Shown here: piece after piece, positions 53,768 to 62,333 of the stretch
Layout: every line of letters begins with the position of its first letter
Position numbering within the stretch: the stretch's first letter is position 1
Assembly (NCBI RefSeq): GCF_041206865.1
Contig: NZ_JBGEDP010000001.1
Span: forward strand, 1,922,001 to 1,986,000
Direction of reading: 5' to 3'
Length of the DNA: 64,000 nt
Source: Mycobacterium sp. HUMS_12744610
GTDB taxonomy: Bacteria > Actinomycetota > Actinomycetes > Mycobacteriales > Mycobacteriaceae
Position numbers and translations under genes: made by a program
Notes under the pieces: generated by a model
The model's input: only the letters and a program-made list of their open reading frames with translations
What the model was told of the DNA's origin: nothing
Database searches by the model: none

Positions 53768-53788
53768 TACTGTAATACCTATCGTAGG
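53768..53788. promoter_or_regulatory. Operator candidate between TetR and SDR genes
   Basis: TACTGTAATACCTATCGTAG, read on the minus strand as CTACGATAGGTATTACAGTA, closely matches CTACCGATAGGTATACAGTA near 56663. It lies in the 233-bp region between the leftward TetR gene and the rightward SDR gene. Autoregulation by the TetR protein is the simplest explanation. Confidence 0.55.
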
Positions 53789-53874
53789 CTTTTTGGTAAA
53801 AGGCTTTTGGTGATCACGGCTGGGCGGACGAAGATGACCGGGCGCACGCCACCGGGCGATTCACGGATTGTCCC

Positions 53875-54672
53875 ATGGACCTAGGGTTGGCCGGTGCCGC
53901 GGCGGTGGTGGTCGGCGGTAGTCGCGGCATGGGTCTGGCGGCGGCCCGATGCCTGGCCGAGGAAGGCGCGCGCGTCGCGGTGATCGGGCGCACCCGCGCG
54001 GCCGTCGACAGCGCGGTGACCGATCTCACCGGCTGCGGCAGCCCCCGGGCCCTCGGACTGGTGGTCGACATCGGTGACGCGGCAGCGGTGGACGCGGCGT
54101 TCGCCGAACTCGGTCGGCTGTGGAATAGCGAACTCAACGTGCTCGTCAACACCGTCGGGCCGGGCGCGGCGGGCACTTTCGAAGACCTGACCGACGAACA
54201 GTGGCGCCAATCCGTCGAAGACGGGGTGATGGGGATGGTGCGCTGTGTGCGGGCGGCGCTGCCGTTGCTGCGCGCGGCGCAATGGGCGCGGATCGTCAAC
54301 TTCTCCGCGCACTCGACGCAGCGCCAAAGCGTCATGCTGCCCGCCTACACGGCCGCCAAGTCGATGCTGACGAGCGTCTCCAAGAATCTGTCGCTGCTGC
54401 TGGCCAAAGAGGAGATCCTGGTCAACGTCGTCTCGCCGGGCAGCATCGCCTCGGAGGCTCTGGTCGGGTGGGCGAAGTCGGTCGGCGTCGACGGCGACGA
54501 CCCCTACCGGCTGATGGACGCGATCGCCGAGCACTTCGGGCATCCGGCACACATGCCCCGGGCCGGCCTGCCGGAGGAGATCGGTCCGGTCGTCGCCTTC
54601 CTCGCGTCGCGGCGCAACTCCTACATGACCGGGGCCAACATCAACGTCGACGGCGGCTCGGACTTTACTTGA
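53875..54672 (+). CDS. Short-chain dehydrogenase/reductase
   Basis: NAD(P)-dependent SDR of 265 aa. Cofactor motif VVGGSRGMGLA (GxxxGxG), VNTVG in place of NNAG, Ser in NFSAHST, catalytic YTAAK and the C-terminal NINVDGG are present. It probably oxidises or reduces a hydroxyacyl or keto intermediate. It is followed 34 bp later by the DHDPS-family gene, with a strong terminator after that. Confidence 0.9.
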   Translation: MDLGLAGAAAVVVGGSRGMGLAAARCLAEEGARVAVIGRTRAAVDSAVTDLTGCGSPRALGLVVDIGDAAAVDAAFAELGRLWNSELNVLVNTVGPGAAGTFEDLTDEQWRQSVEDGVMGMVRCVRAALPLLRAAQWARIVNFSAHSTQRQSVMLPAYTAAKSMLTSVSKNLSLLLAKEEILVNVVSPGSIASEALVGWAKSVGVDGDDPYRLMDAIAEHFGHPAHMPRAGLPEEIGPVVAFLASRRNSYMTGANINVDGGSDFT

Positions 54673-54706
54673 AGCGAATTTGCTTGTACGACAACAGGAG
54701 CGGATC

Positions 54707-55714
54707 ATGGCGACAGCAAGTGAGGCGCGGGTGTGGGCGCGCGGCGCGTTGCGGGGTATCGGCGACTCGCTGTACACGCCGTTCTGCGGCCCAGACGGCG
54801 ACGACATCGACTGGGAGGCCTACCGCACGCTGGTGCGCTACTGCGTCGGCGACCTGGGGCACCCGATGTTGTGGTGCACCAGCGGAATCGCCGAGTTCTG
54901 GTCGTTGACCCTCGACGAGCGCAAGCGCCTGCTGGAGGTGGCGATCGAGGAGGCGCGCGGCATCAACCCCGACGTCGTCGTCCAGGCCTGTACGGCGGCC
55001 ACCAGCGCGAAGGACTGCGTGGATCTGACGCTGCACGCCCAGCAGGCGGGCGCCGACATCGCCTACATCCAGACGCCGATGATGGAGGCGCACGGCGGGG
55101 ACGGCGTGCTGCGGTTCTTCGCCTATGTCGCCGCACGCACCGACATCGCCCTGGGCATGTTCAATTCGCCCTCGTCGGGCTATGTCCTGACGCCGGCCGA
55201 AAGCGCGCGCATCTATGACGAGGTGCCCGCCGTGTGCGCGACCAAGGAGGGCGCCTTCCGGCCGGGCGGCAGCAGGTTGCTGCACCAACTGGCGCCGGGA
55301 CTGGTGCTCTGGGAATGCGACAAGACGGTATACCGGGCCGGCTGGCTGCGGGACGGGATCGTCTGCCCGGCGCAACTGGGAACGGCGGGTTACCTGTTCG
55401 AGACGCCGCAGCAGCGCTTGTTCTCCGAGTATTGGGATCTGGTGCAGAGCGACAAGCTGCTCGAGGCGATGGACTACGGGCGCGAGTCGGGTCTCGACCA
55501 GTTCGATCTCGACCTCGGGTCCTGGTGGACCTGCTACCCGGGACGCGCCGATTACTTCACGCACTGGGGTGGCGCGTTCAAGTACGCCGCGTCGCTGCTG
55601 GGCCTGCCGATCGGCGACTTTCCCCATTCCCGGCCGCCGCAGGCGTGGCTGCCGCCGGAAGCCAAGGCCCAGATCGAAAGCGCCTATCGACGTCTGGGGC
55701 TGGTCGCGGCCTAG
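54707..55714 (+). CDS. Dihydrodipicolinate synthase/N-acetylneuraminate lyase family protein
   Basis: TIM-barrel class I aldolase or lyase of 335 aa. The Schiff-base Lys is in VCATKEGAF, a YTPF-like segment (SLYTPFCGPDG) near the start matches the family's substrate region, and GHPMLWCTSGIAEFWSLT replaces the usual GTTGE motif. It is unlikely to be the lysine-pathway DapA because the active-site motif differs and the context is catabolic. A retro-aldol step on a degradation intermediate is plausible. CAGGAG precedes ATG 54707. Confidence 0.85.
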   Translation: MATASEARVWARGALRGIGDSLYTPFCGPDGDDIDWEAYRTLVRYCVGDLGHPMLWCTSGIAEFWSLTLDERKRLLEVAIEEARGINPDVVVQACTAATSAKDCVDLTLHAQQAGADIAYIQTPMMEAHGGDGVLRFFAYVAARTDIALGMFNSPSSGYVLTPAESARIYDEVPAVCATKEGAFRPGGSRLLHQLAPGLVLWECDKTVYRAGWLRDGIVCPAQLGTAGYLFETPQQRLFSEYWDLVQSDKLLEAMDYGRESGLDQFDLDLGSWWTCYPGRADYFTHWGGAFKYAASLLGLPIGDFPHSRPPQAWLPPEAKAQIESAYRRLGLVAA

Positions 55715-55717
55715 CGT

Positions 55718-55756
55718 GGCGAAAGGCCCGGCCACCTGGTGACCGGGCCTTTCGCC
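55718..55756. terminator. Strong hairpin, probable bidirectional terminator
   Basis: GGCGAAAGGCCCGG (55718-55731) and CCGGGCCTTTCGCC (55743-55756) form a perfect 14-bp stem with an 11-base loop. It sits between the rightward DHDPS-family gene and the leftward CsbD-like gene, so it can stop both. No U-tract follows, as usual in mycobacteria. Confidence 0.88.
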
Positions 55757-55765
55757 GTTCAACGG

Positions 55766-56014
55766 CTACTGCTTGGCGCGCTGTTCGGCCTTCTCGCGCT
55801 CCTCGTACATCTTGGCCTCGCCGCGGGCCTTCTCGGCTTTGGCCTCTTTCTTGGCCGCGTCGCGCTGCGCCTCAGCCTTGTCCAGCTGGGCGTGGCCCTC
55901 TTTGATCATGTCGTTGCGGCCCAACACCGCACCGAGGATGACCTTGGCCCTGCCAAAGATGCCTTCCACAATGCCCTGGATGGCCTCCATCGGGCCGCTC
56001 TTGCTGTCAGCCAT
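55766..56014 (-). CDS. CsbD-like/microaggregate-binding small protein
   Basis: Highly charged protein of 82 aa: GPMEAIQGIVEGIFGRAKVI followed by GRNDMIKEGHAQLDKAEAQR and a Lys/Glu/Ala coiled tail. The layout fits CsbD-like stress proteins of actinobacteria (MBP-1 type). GGAGGGAAG precedes ATG 56014; an ATG at 56035 is also in frame. It is probably stress-induced, which is inferred from the family. Confidence 0.75.
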   Translation of the reverse strand: MADSKSGPMEAIQGIVEGIFGRAKVILGAVLGRNDMIKEGHAQLDKAEAQRDAAKKEAKAEKARGEAKMYEEREKAEQRAKQ

Positions 56015-56158
56015 TTGCACTTCCCTCCTGCTCATCGACACCTTGGGTGCGGGTTCCCGATCTGGTTGGCGGGGCAAACGTCTCCGCCCTGTGTCGCTCG
56101 CCACACGGGGGGTAGCCGGCTCCTCGGCGGGTGTGCGGCGTGCCGGTCAAACATGTTC

Positions 56159-56422
56159 TCAGCCTTGAGAATTGGAATGATCGCTGCTGTCCTCGGCGGT
56201 GCTCGACTGTTGCGGCGCGTGGTGCACGGAGGCCGGCGGCGGGCTCCAGGGTGCCGGCTCGTTGCGGGTGCGGCGTCGTGCCAGCAACAGCGCACCCGCC
56301 GGCACGGCGATCAGCGCCGTCCAGAACAGAACCTGGGCGGCGGTCACGGCCAGTTCGGCACGCAGCGCCGTCTTCCGGATCTGGCGCAGGCGGTGTACCA
56401 GCGCCTTCGCTTTCGCGGTCAT
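56159..56422 (-). CDS. Small single-pass membrane protein
   Basis: Protein of 87 aa with a basic N-terminal helix (MTAKAKALVHRLRQIRKTAL), one transmembrane segment (VLFWTALIAVPAGALLLA) followed by RRRTR, and a Ser/Pro-rich tail. GAAGGAG precedes ATG 56422. It may be co-expressed with the CsbD-like gene. No function is known. Confidence 0.65.
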   Translation of the reverse strand: MTAKAKALVHRLRQIRKTALRAELAVTAAQVLFWTALIAVPAGALLLARRRTRNEPAPWSPPPASVHHAPQQSSTAEDSSDHSNSQG

Positions 56423-56663
56423 GGGTCATCTCCTTCGGTCCGGACGAATTACGGCCCGGGGTTTGCATGCGGTACCCCGGTGCGGCGCGTCCTGAAACGC
56501 GCAGCGGCAAAAGGGATCGCCCGGTGCGCGGGGCGCGCCGCCAGCCGCCCGTCGCGTCTCCGTGCAGCCGGCCGTCGTGACCGGCCCGAGTGGCGCCTCG
56601 GTGAGCGGAAATTGGCTGTTCGCCCGCGTTTTGTACCGGCCGGACCGCGGTTGTGGAATGCGC

Positions 56664-56682
56664 TACCGATAGGTATACAGTA
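56664..56682. promoter_or_regulatory. Operator candidate upstream of the second hydratase-amidohydrolase operon
   Basis: TACCGATAGGTATACAGTA contains the GATAGGTAT and ACAGTA elements shared with the site at 53768. It lies 50 bp upstream of ATG 56732. The rest of the 56423-56731 region shows no gene. Confidence 0.55.
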
Positions 56683-56731
56683 TGCGTACAAAGCAGCCTG
56701 GGTCCGGCAGTGTGAGGAGGTGCCGCGGGAG

Positions 56732-57601
56732 ATGTCCGGCAGTGGCGGTGCCTCCGAGGACGCGGTGCTCTACGAGACGACGCACGCCGGCGTCGCGGTC
56801 CTCACGTTCAACCGCCCGGAGCGCCTCAACGCCTGGGGGCCCGACATCGCCGCGGGCTTCTATGCGGCCATCGACCGCGCCGAACAGGACCCGGCGGTGC
56901 GGGCGATCGTCCTGACCGGTCGCGGCCGGGGATTCTGCGCCGGCGCCTACCTGGGCGCCCCGAGTGCGGCCCCCACCTACGGCGAGACGCTGGAGAAGGC
57001 GGGTCAGACGAACCTGTCCGAGTTGGTCGGCGAACGCCCGCCGCACTTCCTGACCACGCTGCGCAAGCCCGTCATCGCCGCCGTCAACGGTGCCTGCGTC
57101 GGCATCGGACTGACCCAGGCGCTGATGTGCGATGTCCGGTTCGCGGCTGCCGGGGCCAAGTTCGGCGCGGTGTTCTCCCGCCGCGGCCTGATCGCCGAGT
57201 TCGGGATCTCCTGGATCCTGCCCCGCCTGACGGGTTGGGGGGCCGCCCTCGACCTGTTGTTGAGCGGCCGCACCTTCCTCGCCGAGGAGGCCGTCGAGCT
57301 GGGCCTCGTCAAGGAGGTCGTGGCTCCCGGCGAACTGATGAAGCGCGCCCTGGACTACGCCGAGGACATCGCGCGGAACTGCTCGCCGGCGTCGATGGCC
57401 GTCATCAAAAGGCAGGTCTACGGCGACGCCACCCGCGACGTCGTCGACGCCACCGCGCGCGCGGAAGTTCTGTTGCACGAGGCGATGCGGCGGCCGGACG
57501 TCATCGAGGGGATCACGAGCTTCCTCGAGAAGCGGCCGCCCCGATTTCCTTCGCTCGACCCGACCGACGTTCAGCGGTCGTCGGTGCCACGGAAAGGATG
57601 A
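56732..57601 (+). CDS. Enoyl-CoA hydratase/isomerase family protein
   Basis: Crotonase-fold protein of 289 aa: VAVLTFNRPERLNAWGPDIA, FCAGAYLGAPS (with Tyr where Asp is common) and AAVNGACVGIGLTQALMCDV. Tail [19 protein letters not shown] lies 11 bp upstream of ATG 56732. It begins an operon with two amidohydrolase-like genes, a ligase and two acyl-CoA dehydrogenases. Confidence 0.88.
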   Translation: MSGSGGASEDAVLYETTHAGVAVLTFNRPERLNAWGPDIAAGFYAAIDRAEQDPAVRAIVLTGRGRGFCAGAYLGAPSAAPTYGETLEKAGQTNLSELVGERPPHFLTTLRKPVIAAVNGACVGIGLTQALMCDVRFAAAGAKFGAVFSRRGLIAEFGISWILPRLTGWGAALDLLLSGRTFLAEEAVELGLVKEVVAPGELMKRALDYAEDIARNCSPASMAVIKRQVYGDATRDVVDATARAEVLLHEAMRRPDVIEGITSFLEKRPPRFPSLDPTDVQRSSVPRKG

Positions 57602-57603
57602 CC

Positions 57604-58806
57604 ATGGGCAAACTGGGCTACAAGCCGATTGACGTCGACAACCACTACTACGAACCGCTGGACGCCTTCACCCGGCACCTGGACAAGAAGTTCAAGCGCC
57701 GCGGCGTGCAGATGCTCAGCGACGGCAAGCGCACCTGGGCCGTGATCGGGGACCGGGTCAACCACTTCATCCCCAACCCCACCTTCGACCCGATCATCGT
57801 GCCGGGGTGTCTCGATCTGCTGTTCCGCGGAGAGATTCCCGAAGGCGTCGACCCGGCGTCGCTGATGAAGGTCGAACGCCTGGCCGAGCACCCCGAGTAC
57901 CAGAACCGCGACGCGCGGATCGCGGTGATGGACACCCAGGACATCGAGACGGCGTTCATGCTGCCGACCTTCGGCTGCGGCGTGGAGGAGGCGCTCAAGG
58001 GAGACATCGAGGCGACGATGGCGTCGGTGCACGCCTTCAACCTGTGGCTCGACGAGGACTGGGGTTTCGACCGGCCCGACCACCGCATCATCGCCGCTCC
58101 GATCGTCTCGCTGGCCGATCCGGCCAAGGCGCTCGAAGAGGTCGAGTTCGTCTTGGCACGCGGCGCCAAACTGGTGCTGGTGCGGCCGGCGCCCGTGCCC
58201 GGCGCGGTCAAGCCGAGGTCGCTGGGCGATCCCAGCCACGACCCGGTGTGGGCCCGGCTGGCCGAGGCCGGGGTGCCGGTGGGCTTCCACCTCAGCGACA
58301 GCGGCTATCTGCACATCGCGGCGCTGTGGGGCGGCAAGGCGACCTTCGAGGGCTTCGGCGAAAAGGACCCCCTGGACACCGTGCTGCTCGACGACCGCGC
58401 CATCCACGACACGATGGCCTCGATGATCGTGCACGGCGTGTTCACACGCCACCCCACGCTGCGGGCGGTCAGCATCGAAAACGGTTCGTACTTCGTGCAC
58501 CGGCTGATCAAGCGGCTGAAGAAGGCGGCCAACAACTACCCGCGGCATTTCCCCGAAGACCCGGTGGAACAGCTGCGCAACAACGTGTGGATCGCTCCCT
58601 ACTACGAGGACGACCTGCCGCAGCTGGCCGAGGTCATCGGTGTCGACAAGATCCTGTTCGGTTCGGACTGGCCGCACGGCGAGGGCCTCGAGTCGCCGGT
58701 CTCCTTCACCGCGGAACTGGTGGGCTTCAGCGACACCGAGATCCGGAAAATCATGCGAGACAACGCCCTCGGCCTACTCGGTGTCCCAGTCGGCTCGGCC
58801 GTCTAG
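57604..58806 (+). CDS. Amidohydrolase-family TIM-barrel protein (ACMSD-like)
   Basis: Protein of 400 aa in the amidohydrolase_2 family. It starts KPIDVDNHYYEPLDAFTRHL, where the usual metal-binding HxH is modified to HYYE. Further motifs are VPVGFHLSDSGYL (His), and the C-terminal ILFGSDWPHGEGL with the metal-binding Asp. Members decarboxylate or hydrolyse aromatic or other carboxylic intermediates. ATG 57604 is preferred; ATG 57598 overlaps the previous stop. Confidence 0.85.
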   Translation: MGKLGYKPIDVDNHYYEPLDAFTRHLDKKFKRRGVQMLSDGKRTWAVIGDRVNHFIPNPTFDPIIVPGCLDLLFRGEIPEGVDPASLMKVERLAEHPEYQNRDARIAVMDTQDIETAFMLPTFGCGVEEALKGDIEATMASVHAFNLWLDEDWGFDRPDHRIIAAPIVSLADPAKALEEVEFVLARGAKLVLVRPAPVPGAVKPRSLGDPSHDPVWARLAEAGVPVGFHLSDSGYLHIAALWGGKATFEGFGEKDPLDTVLLDDRAIHDTMASMIVHGVFTRHPTLRAVSIENGSYFVHRLIKRLKKAANNYPRHFPEDPVEQLRNNVWIAPYYEDDLPQLAEVIGVDKILFGSDWPHGEGLESPVSFTAELVGFSDTEIRKIMRDNALGLLGVPVGSAV

Positions 58807-58818
58807 CGGCTGGACGCC

Positions 58819-60456
58819 ATGAGCGAATGGACCATAGGCGCGGTTTTCGACGCCATCGCCGACGTCATCGGAGACAGGACGATGACCGTGTGCGGCAGTC
58901 GCCGCAGCACCTTCGCCGAATCGGCCGACCGCACGCGCCGGCTCGCCAACTTCCTGGCCGGCAGGGGATTAGGGGCGCACCGTGAACGCGCCGACCTGCA
59001 GAACTGGGAATGCGGCCAGGACCGGGTTGCGCTGTTGATGCACAACGACCTGTACCCCGACATGGTCATCGGCTGCCTCAAGGCGCGAACCGTCCCGGTG
59101 AACGTCAACTACCACTACACGCCCCGCGAGGTGGGCGAACTCCTCGACTACCTCGAGCCCCGCGCGATCATCTACCACCGCGCGTTGGGCGCCAAGTTCG
59201 CCGACGTGCTTGCGCGCGACGGTGTCGACCTGCTGCTGTCGGTCGACGACGCCAGCGCGGCCGCAGAATTGGCCGGTGCGGTGGCGTTGGAAGAAGCTCT
59301 GGCGCAGGGTGATTACGACCGCGTCGCCATGGCGTCGCCGGATGATCTGTTGATGATCTGCACCGGCGGCACCACCGGCCGGCCCAAGGGGGTGTTGTGG
59401 CGGCAGTCCGACATCTACGTGTCGTCGATGGTGGGCGCCGACCACGCCTGCGCCGCGGAAATCCACGACAGAGTTCGGGGTGACACCGGGGCGCCGTGGT
59501 TCGCCGTGTCGCCGTTGATGCACGCTGCGGGCATGTGGACGGCGTTCTCGGCGATTATGGCGGGCGCCACCGTCGTGCTCTACGACACCGCCAAAGGGCT
59601 TGACCCGCAATCGGTATGGGAGACTGCGCAGCGCGAGAACGTCGGCTTGATGACCATGGTCGGCGACGCCTACGCCGCCCCGCTGGTGGCCGAGCTGCGG
59701 CGCGGCTCCTACGACCTGTCCGCGCTGTATGCGATCGGCACCGGCGGCGCCGCAACGAACCCGAAATACCAACGTGCCCTGCTCGAAGCGCTGCCGCAGG
59801 TCACTCTCATCAACGGCTACGGCTCCTCGGAAACCGGGAACATGGGATTCGGCCACAGCCGCGGGACCACCCGCAATGACACGTTCACGCTGCGCGAGGG
59901 TGGGCTGGTGCTGTCCGAGGACTACAGCCGCTTTCTGTCCCCCGGCGAGCGCGAGGTGGGCTGGGTGGCCAGGGAGGGGCGGATCCCGCTGGGATACTTC
60001 GACGATCCCGACGCCACCCGCAAGACCTTCCCCGAGATCGACGGCAAACGAGTGGTGATCTCGGGCGACCGCGCCAGTCTGGAGCCGGACGGAACACTGC
60101 GCCTGTTCGGCCGCGATTCGCTGGTGGTCAACACCGGCGGCGAGAAGGTGTTCGTCGAGGAGGTCGAAGAGGTGCTGCGCGCCCATCCGGCGATCGCCGA
60201 CGCGTTGGTGGTCGGCCGCCCGAGCGAGCGGTGGGGGGAAGAACTCGTCGCGCTCGTCGAAACCCGGCCCGAAACGGAAACGACCGGTGAGGACTTGCAC
60301 GCGCAGTGCACGTCGCAACTGGCACGGTTCAAGGCGCCCAAGGAGTTCCTGTTCGTCGAGCGCGTCCAGCGGCTGGGCAACGGGAAGGCCGATTACCGGT
60401 GGGCCAGGAGGCTGGCTCTGCAGCATGCTGAAGCGAAGGCGCCGATGTCCACATGA
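58819..60456 (+). CDS. AMP-dependent acyl-CoA ligase (fadD-like)
   Basis: Protein of 545 aa. It has LLMICTGGTTGRPKGVLWRQ as ATP loop, INGYGSSETGNMGF, VVISGDRASLEPDGTLRLFG (hinge region) and the catalytic Lys in LGNGKADYRWARR. It probably converts a carboxylic acid made in this pathway into its CoA ester. It is 12 bp after the amidohydrolase gene, and its stop overlaps the next ATG. Confidence 0.92.
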   Translation: MSEWTIGAVFDAIADVIGDRTMTVCGSRRSTFAESADRTRRLANFLAGRGLGAHRERADLQNWECGQDRVALLMHNDLYPDMVIGCLKARTVPVNVNYHYTPREVGELLDYLEPRAIIYHRALGAKFADVLARDGVDLLLSVDDASAAAELAGAVALEEALAQGDYDRVAMASPDDLLMICTGGTTGRPKGVLWRQSDIYVSSMVGADHACAAEIHDRVRGDTGAPWFAVSPLMHAAGMWTAFSAIMAGATVVLYDTAKGLDPQSVWETAQRENVGLMTMVGDAYAAPLVAELRRGSYDLSALYAIGTGGAATNPKYQRALLEALPQVTLINGYGSSETGNMGFGHSRGTTRNDTFTLREGGLVLSEDYSRFLSPGEREVGWVAREGRIPLGYFDDPDATRKTFPEIDGKRVVISGDRASLEPDGTLRLFGRDSLVVNTGGEKVFVEEVEEVLRAHPAIADALVVGRPSERWGEELVALVETRPETETTGEDLHAQCTSQLARFKAPKEFLFVERVQRLGNGKADYRWARRLALQHAEAKAPMST

Positions 60457-61283
60457 AAGCGATCGACTGCCTGGTCAACGTCCACTTCGGTGAGACCGAG
60501 AAGCAGCCCACGTGGATGCTCAAGGTGCGCGACGACTACTTCAAGGGACCCGAGTCGATGTTCGCGCCGGTCCACTTGCCGGAGCTGCTCGACGAGATGG
60601 ACTCCCAGGGCGTGCGCAAGGCCATCCTGATGGACAACCTCGCCAAACCATCGGTGACCGCACGCAAGTTCGTCGAGGAGAAGCCGGAGCGCTTCGCGTT
60701 GGCGATGGGCGGAGTGGACCTGTTGCGGCCGATGCCGTCGCTGCGGGAACTCGGCGCCGTCGTCAACAACCTGCCCGTCGCGTATGCCGCCGTGGGACCG
60801 AGCTTTTGGGGTGATGGCCAGTATCCGCCCAGCGACGCGGTCTACTACCCGCTCTACACCAAGTGCGCCGAGCTCGGGCTGCCGCTGTGCGTCAACACCG
60901 GCATCCCCGGGCCGCCGATCCCCGGGGAGGTGCAGAACCCGATCCACCTCGACCGGGTCTGCGTGCGGTTCCCCGAGTTGAAGCTGTGCATGATTCACGG
61001 CGCGGATCCCTGGTGGGACATCGCGATCCGGCTGTTGATCAAGTACGCCAACCTGCGCCTGATGACCTCGGCGTGGTCGCCGAAGCGTTTGCCGGACAGC
61101 CTGCTGCACTACATGCGCACGCGCGGGCCCGGCAAGGTGATCTTCGCCTCCGACTGGCCGGTGCTCAAGATGCGCCGCGTGGTCCCGGAAGCCGCCGGAC
61201 TCGACCTGCCGGCCGACGTGCTCGAAAACTATCTTTACCACAATGCGCAAGATTTTTTCTTCGGTGGCCAGGAGGAACGCTGA
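60453..61283 (+). CDS. Amidohydrolase-family TIM-barrel protein
   Basis: Protein of 276 aa. IDCLVNVHFGETEKQ begins the barrel. VNTGIPGPPIPGEVQNPIHL, CMIHGADPWWD (His) and KVIFASDWPVLKMRR (metal-binding Asp) follow the amidohydrolase_2 pattern. It is shorter than its operon partner at 57604 and different in sequence. A lyase or hydrolase step on a cyclic or carboxylated intermediate is likely. ATG overlaps the ligase stop (ATGA). Confidence 0.85.
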   Translation: MKAIDCLVNVHFGETEKQPTWMLKVRDDYFKGPESMFAPVHLPELLDEMDSQGVRKAILMDNLAKPSVTARKFVEEKPERFALAMGGVDLLRPMPSLRELGAVVNNLPVAYAAVGPSFWGDGQYPPSDAVYYPLYTKCAELGLPLCVNTGIPGPPIPGEVQNPIHLDRVCVRFPELKLCMIHGADPWWDIAIRLLIKYANLRLMTSAWSPKRLPDSLLHYMRTRGPGKVIFASDWPVLKMRRVVPEAAGLDLPADVLENYLYHNAQDFFFGGQEER

Positions 61284-61285
61284 GC

Positions 61286-62332
61286 ATGGACCGCTACGAA
61301 CTACGCAGGCTCGACTACAGCCTGACGCCGGATCACGAAGCGTTGCAGGCGGCCTACCGCGACTTCTTCAAGACGCACTGCCCGATCGAGACCGTGCGCG
61401 CCGCGGAGGAGACCGGTTTCGACAAGACCTTGTGGGAGCGCCTGTGCGCCATGGGCGCGACGACGATGGCGCTGCCGGAATCCGCGGGCGGGGACGGGGC
61501 GACGCTGGTCGACCTGACGTTGGTTGCCGAGGAGATCGGCCGCTCACTGGCGCCGGTGCCGTGGATCGACCACGTCTGCGCGGCCCGGCTGCTGGCCCGG
61601 CTCGGCGCCGCGGAATCCGACGTCGTCCAGGGCGCCAGGCTCATCGCGCTCGACCCGCAGCACGACAGCGTCACCGGGAGCCGGCTCATTCCCGCCGGGT
61701 CGATCGCCGATCAGGTCATCGTCCGCGAAGGCGCCGAGGTGGTGCGACTGGCCTTCGACACCCGCCCGGCGAAGGTGGACAACATCGGCCGGCTGCCGAT
61801 GGCGTGGGTCGACCCGGCGGCCGCCGACCACCGCACCGTGCTGGCCGGCGGGCCCGACGTGCTCGCGGAATACCAACGGGCACTAGACGAATGGCGGTTG
61901 CTGACTGCGGCGGCGCTCGTCGGGCTGGTCGAGGAGGCCCTGACGATCGCGGCGGAGTTCGCCAAGACGCGCTACACGCTGGGCGTGCCGATCTCCACGC
62001 TGCAGGGCATCTCGCATCCGCTGGCCAACATCGCGATCAGCGTGCAGGGCGGGCGCAACCTGGCGCGGCGCGCGGCCTGGTTCCTGGACAACGAACCCGA
62101 CGAGCGCCCGGAGCTCGCCGCCTCGGCGTTCGTGTTCATGGCCGAGGAGGCGGCCAAGGCCGCGACCATGGCGGTGCATGTGCAAGGCGGGCTTGGTGTT
62201 TCGGTCGAGGCGGCCGCGACGGCCTATCTGGTGCGTGCCCGCGGCTGGGCACTGGCCGGCGGGGACCCGGGCGCCAGCGCCAAGTACGTCGGCGAGCTGG
62301 TTGCCGCCCGGGAAAGCGGAAAGGGCGCCTGA
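61286..62332 (+). CDS. Acyl-CoA dehydrogenase-like protein, short form
   Basis: Protein of 348 aa, shorter than typical acyl-CoA dehydrogenases. The N-terminal part (DYSLTPDHEALQAAYRDFFK) and C-terminal helical domain (TRYTLGVPISTLQGISHPLA, HVQGGLGVSVEAAATAYLVR) are clear, but the mid-domain lacks the standard FAD-binding GSD motif. It resembles the non-catalytic-like subunit of heteromeric dehydrogenases that pair with a second gene, here the one directly downstream. GGAGG precedes ATG 61286. Confidence 0.85.
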   Translation: MDRYELRRLDYSLTPDHEALQAAYRDFFKTHCPIETVRAAEETGFDKTLWERLCAMGATTMALPESAGGDGATLVDLTLVAEEIGRSLAPVPWIDHVCAARLLARLGAAESDVVQGARLIALDPQHDSVTGSRLIPAGSIADQVIVREGAEVVRLAFDTRPAKVDNIGRLPMAWVDPAAADHRTVLAGGPDVLAEYQRALDEWRLLTAAALVGLVEEALTIAAEFAKTRYTLGVPISTLQGISHPLANIAISVQGGRNLARRAAWFLDNEPDERPELAASAFVFMAEEAAKAATMAVHVQGGLGVSVEAAATAYLVRARGWALAGGDPGASAKYVGELVAARESGKGA

Positions 62333-62333
62333 G

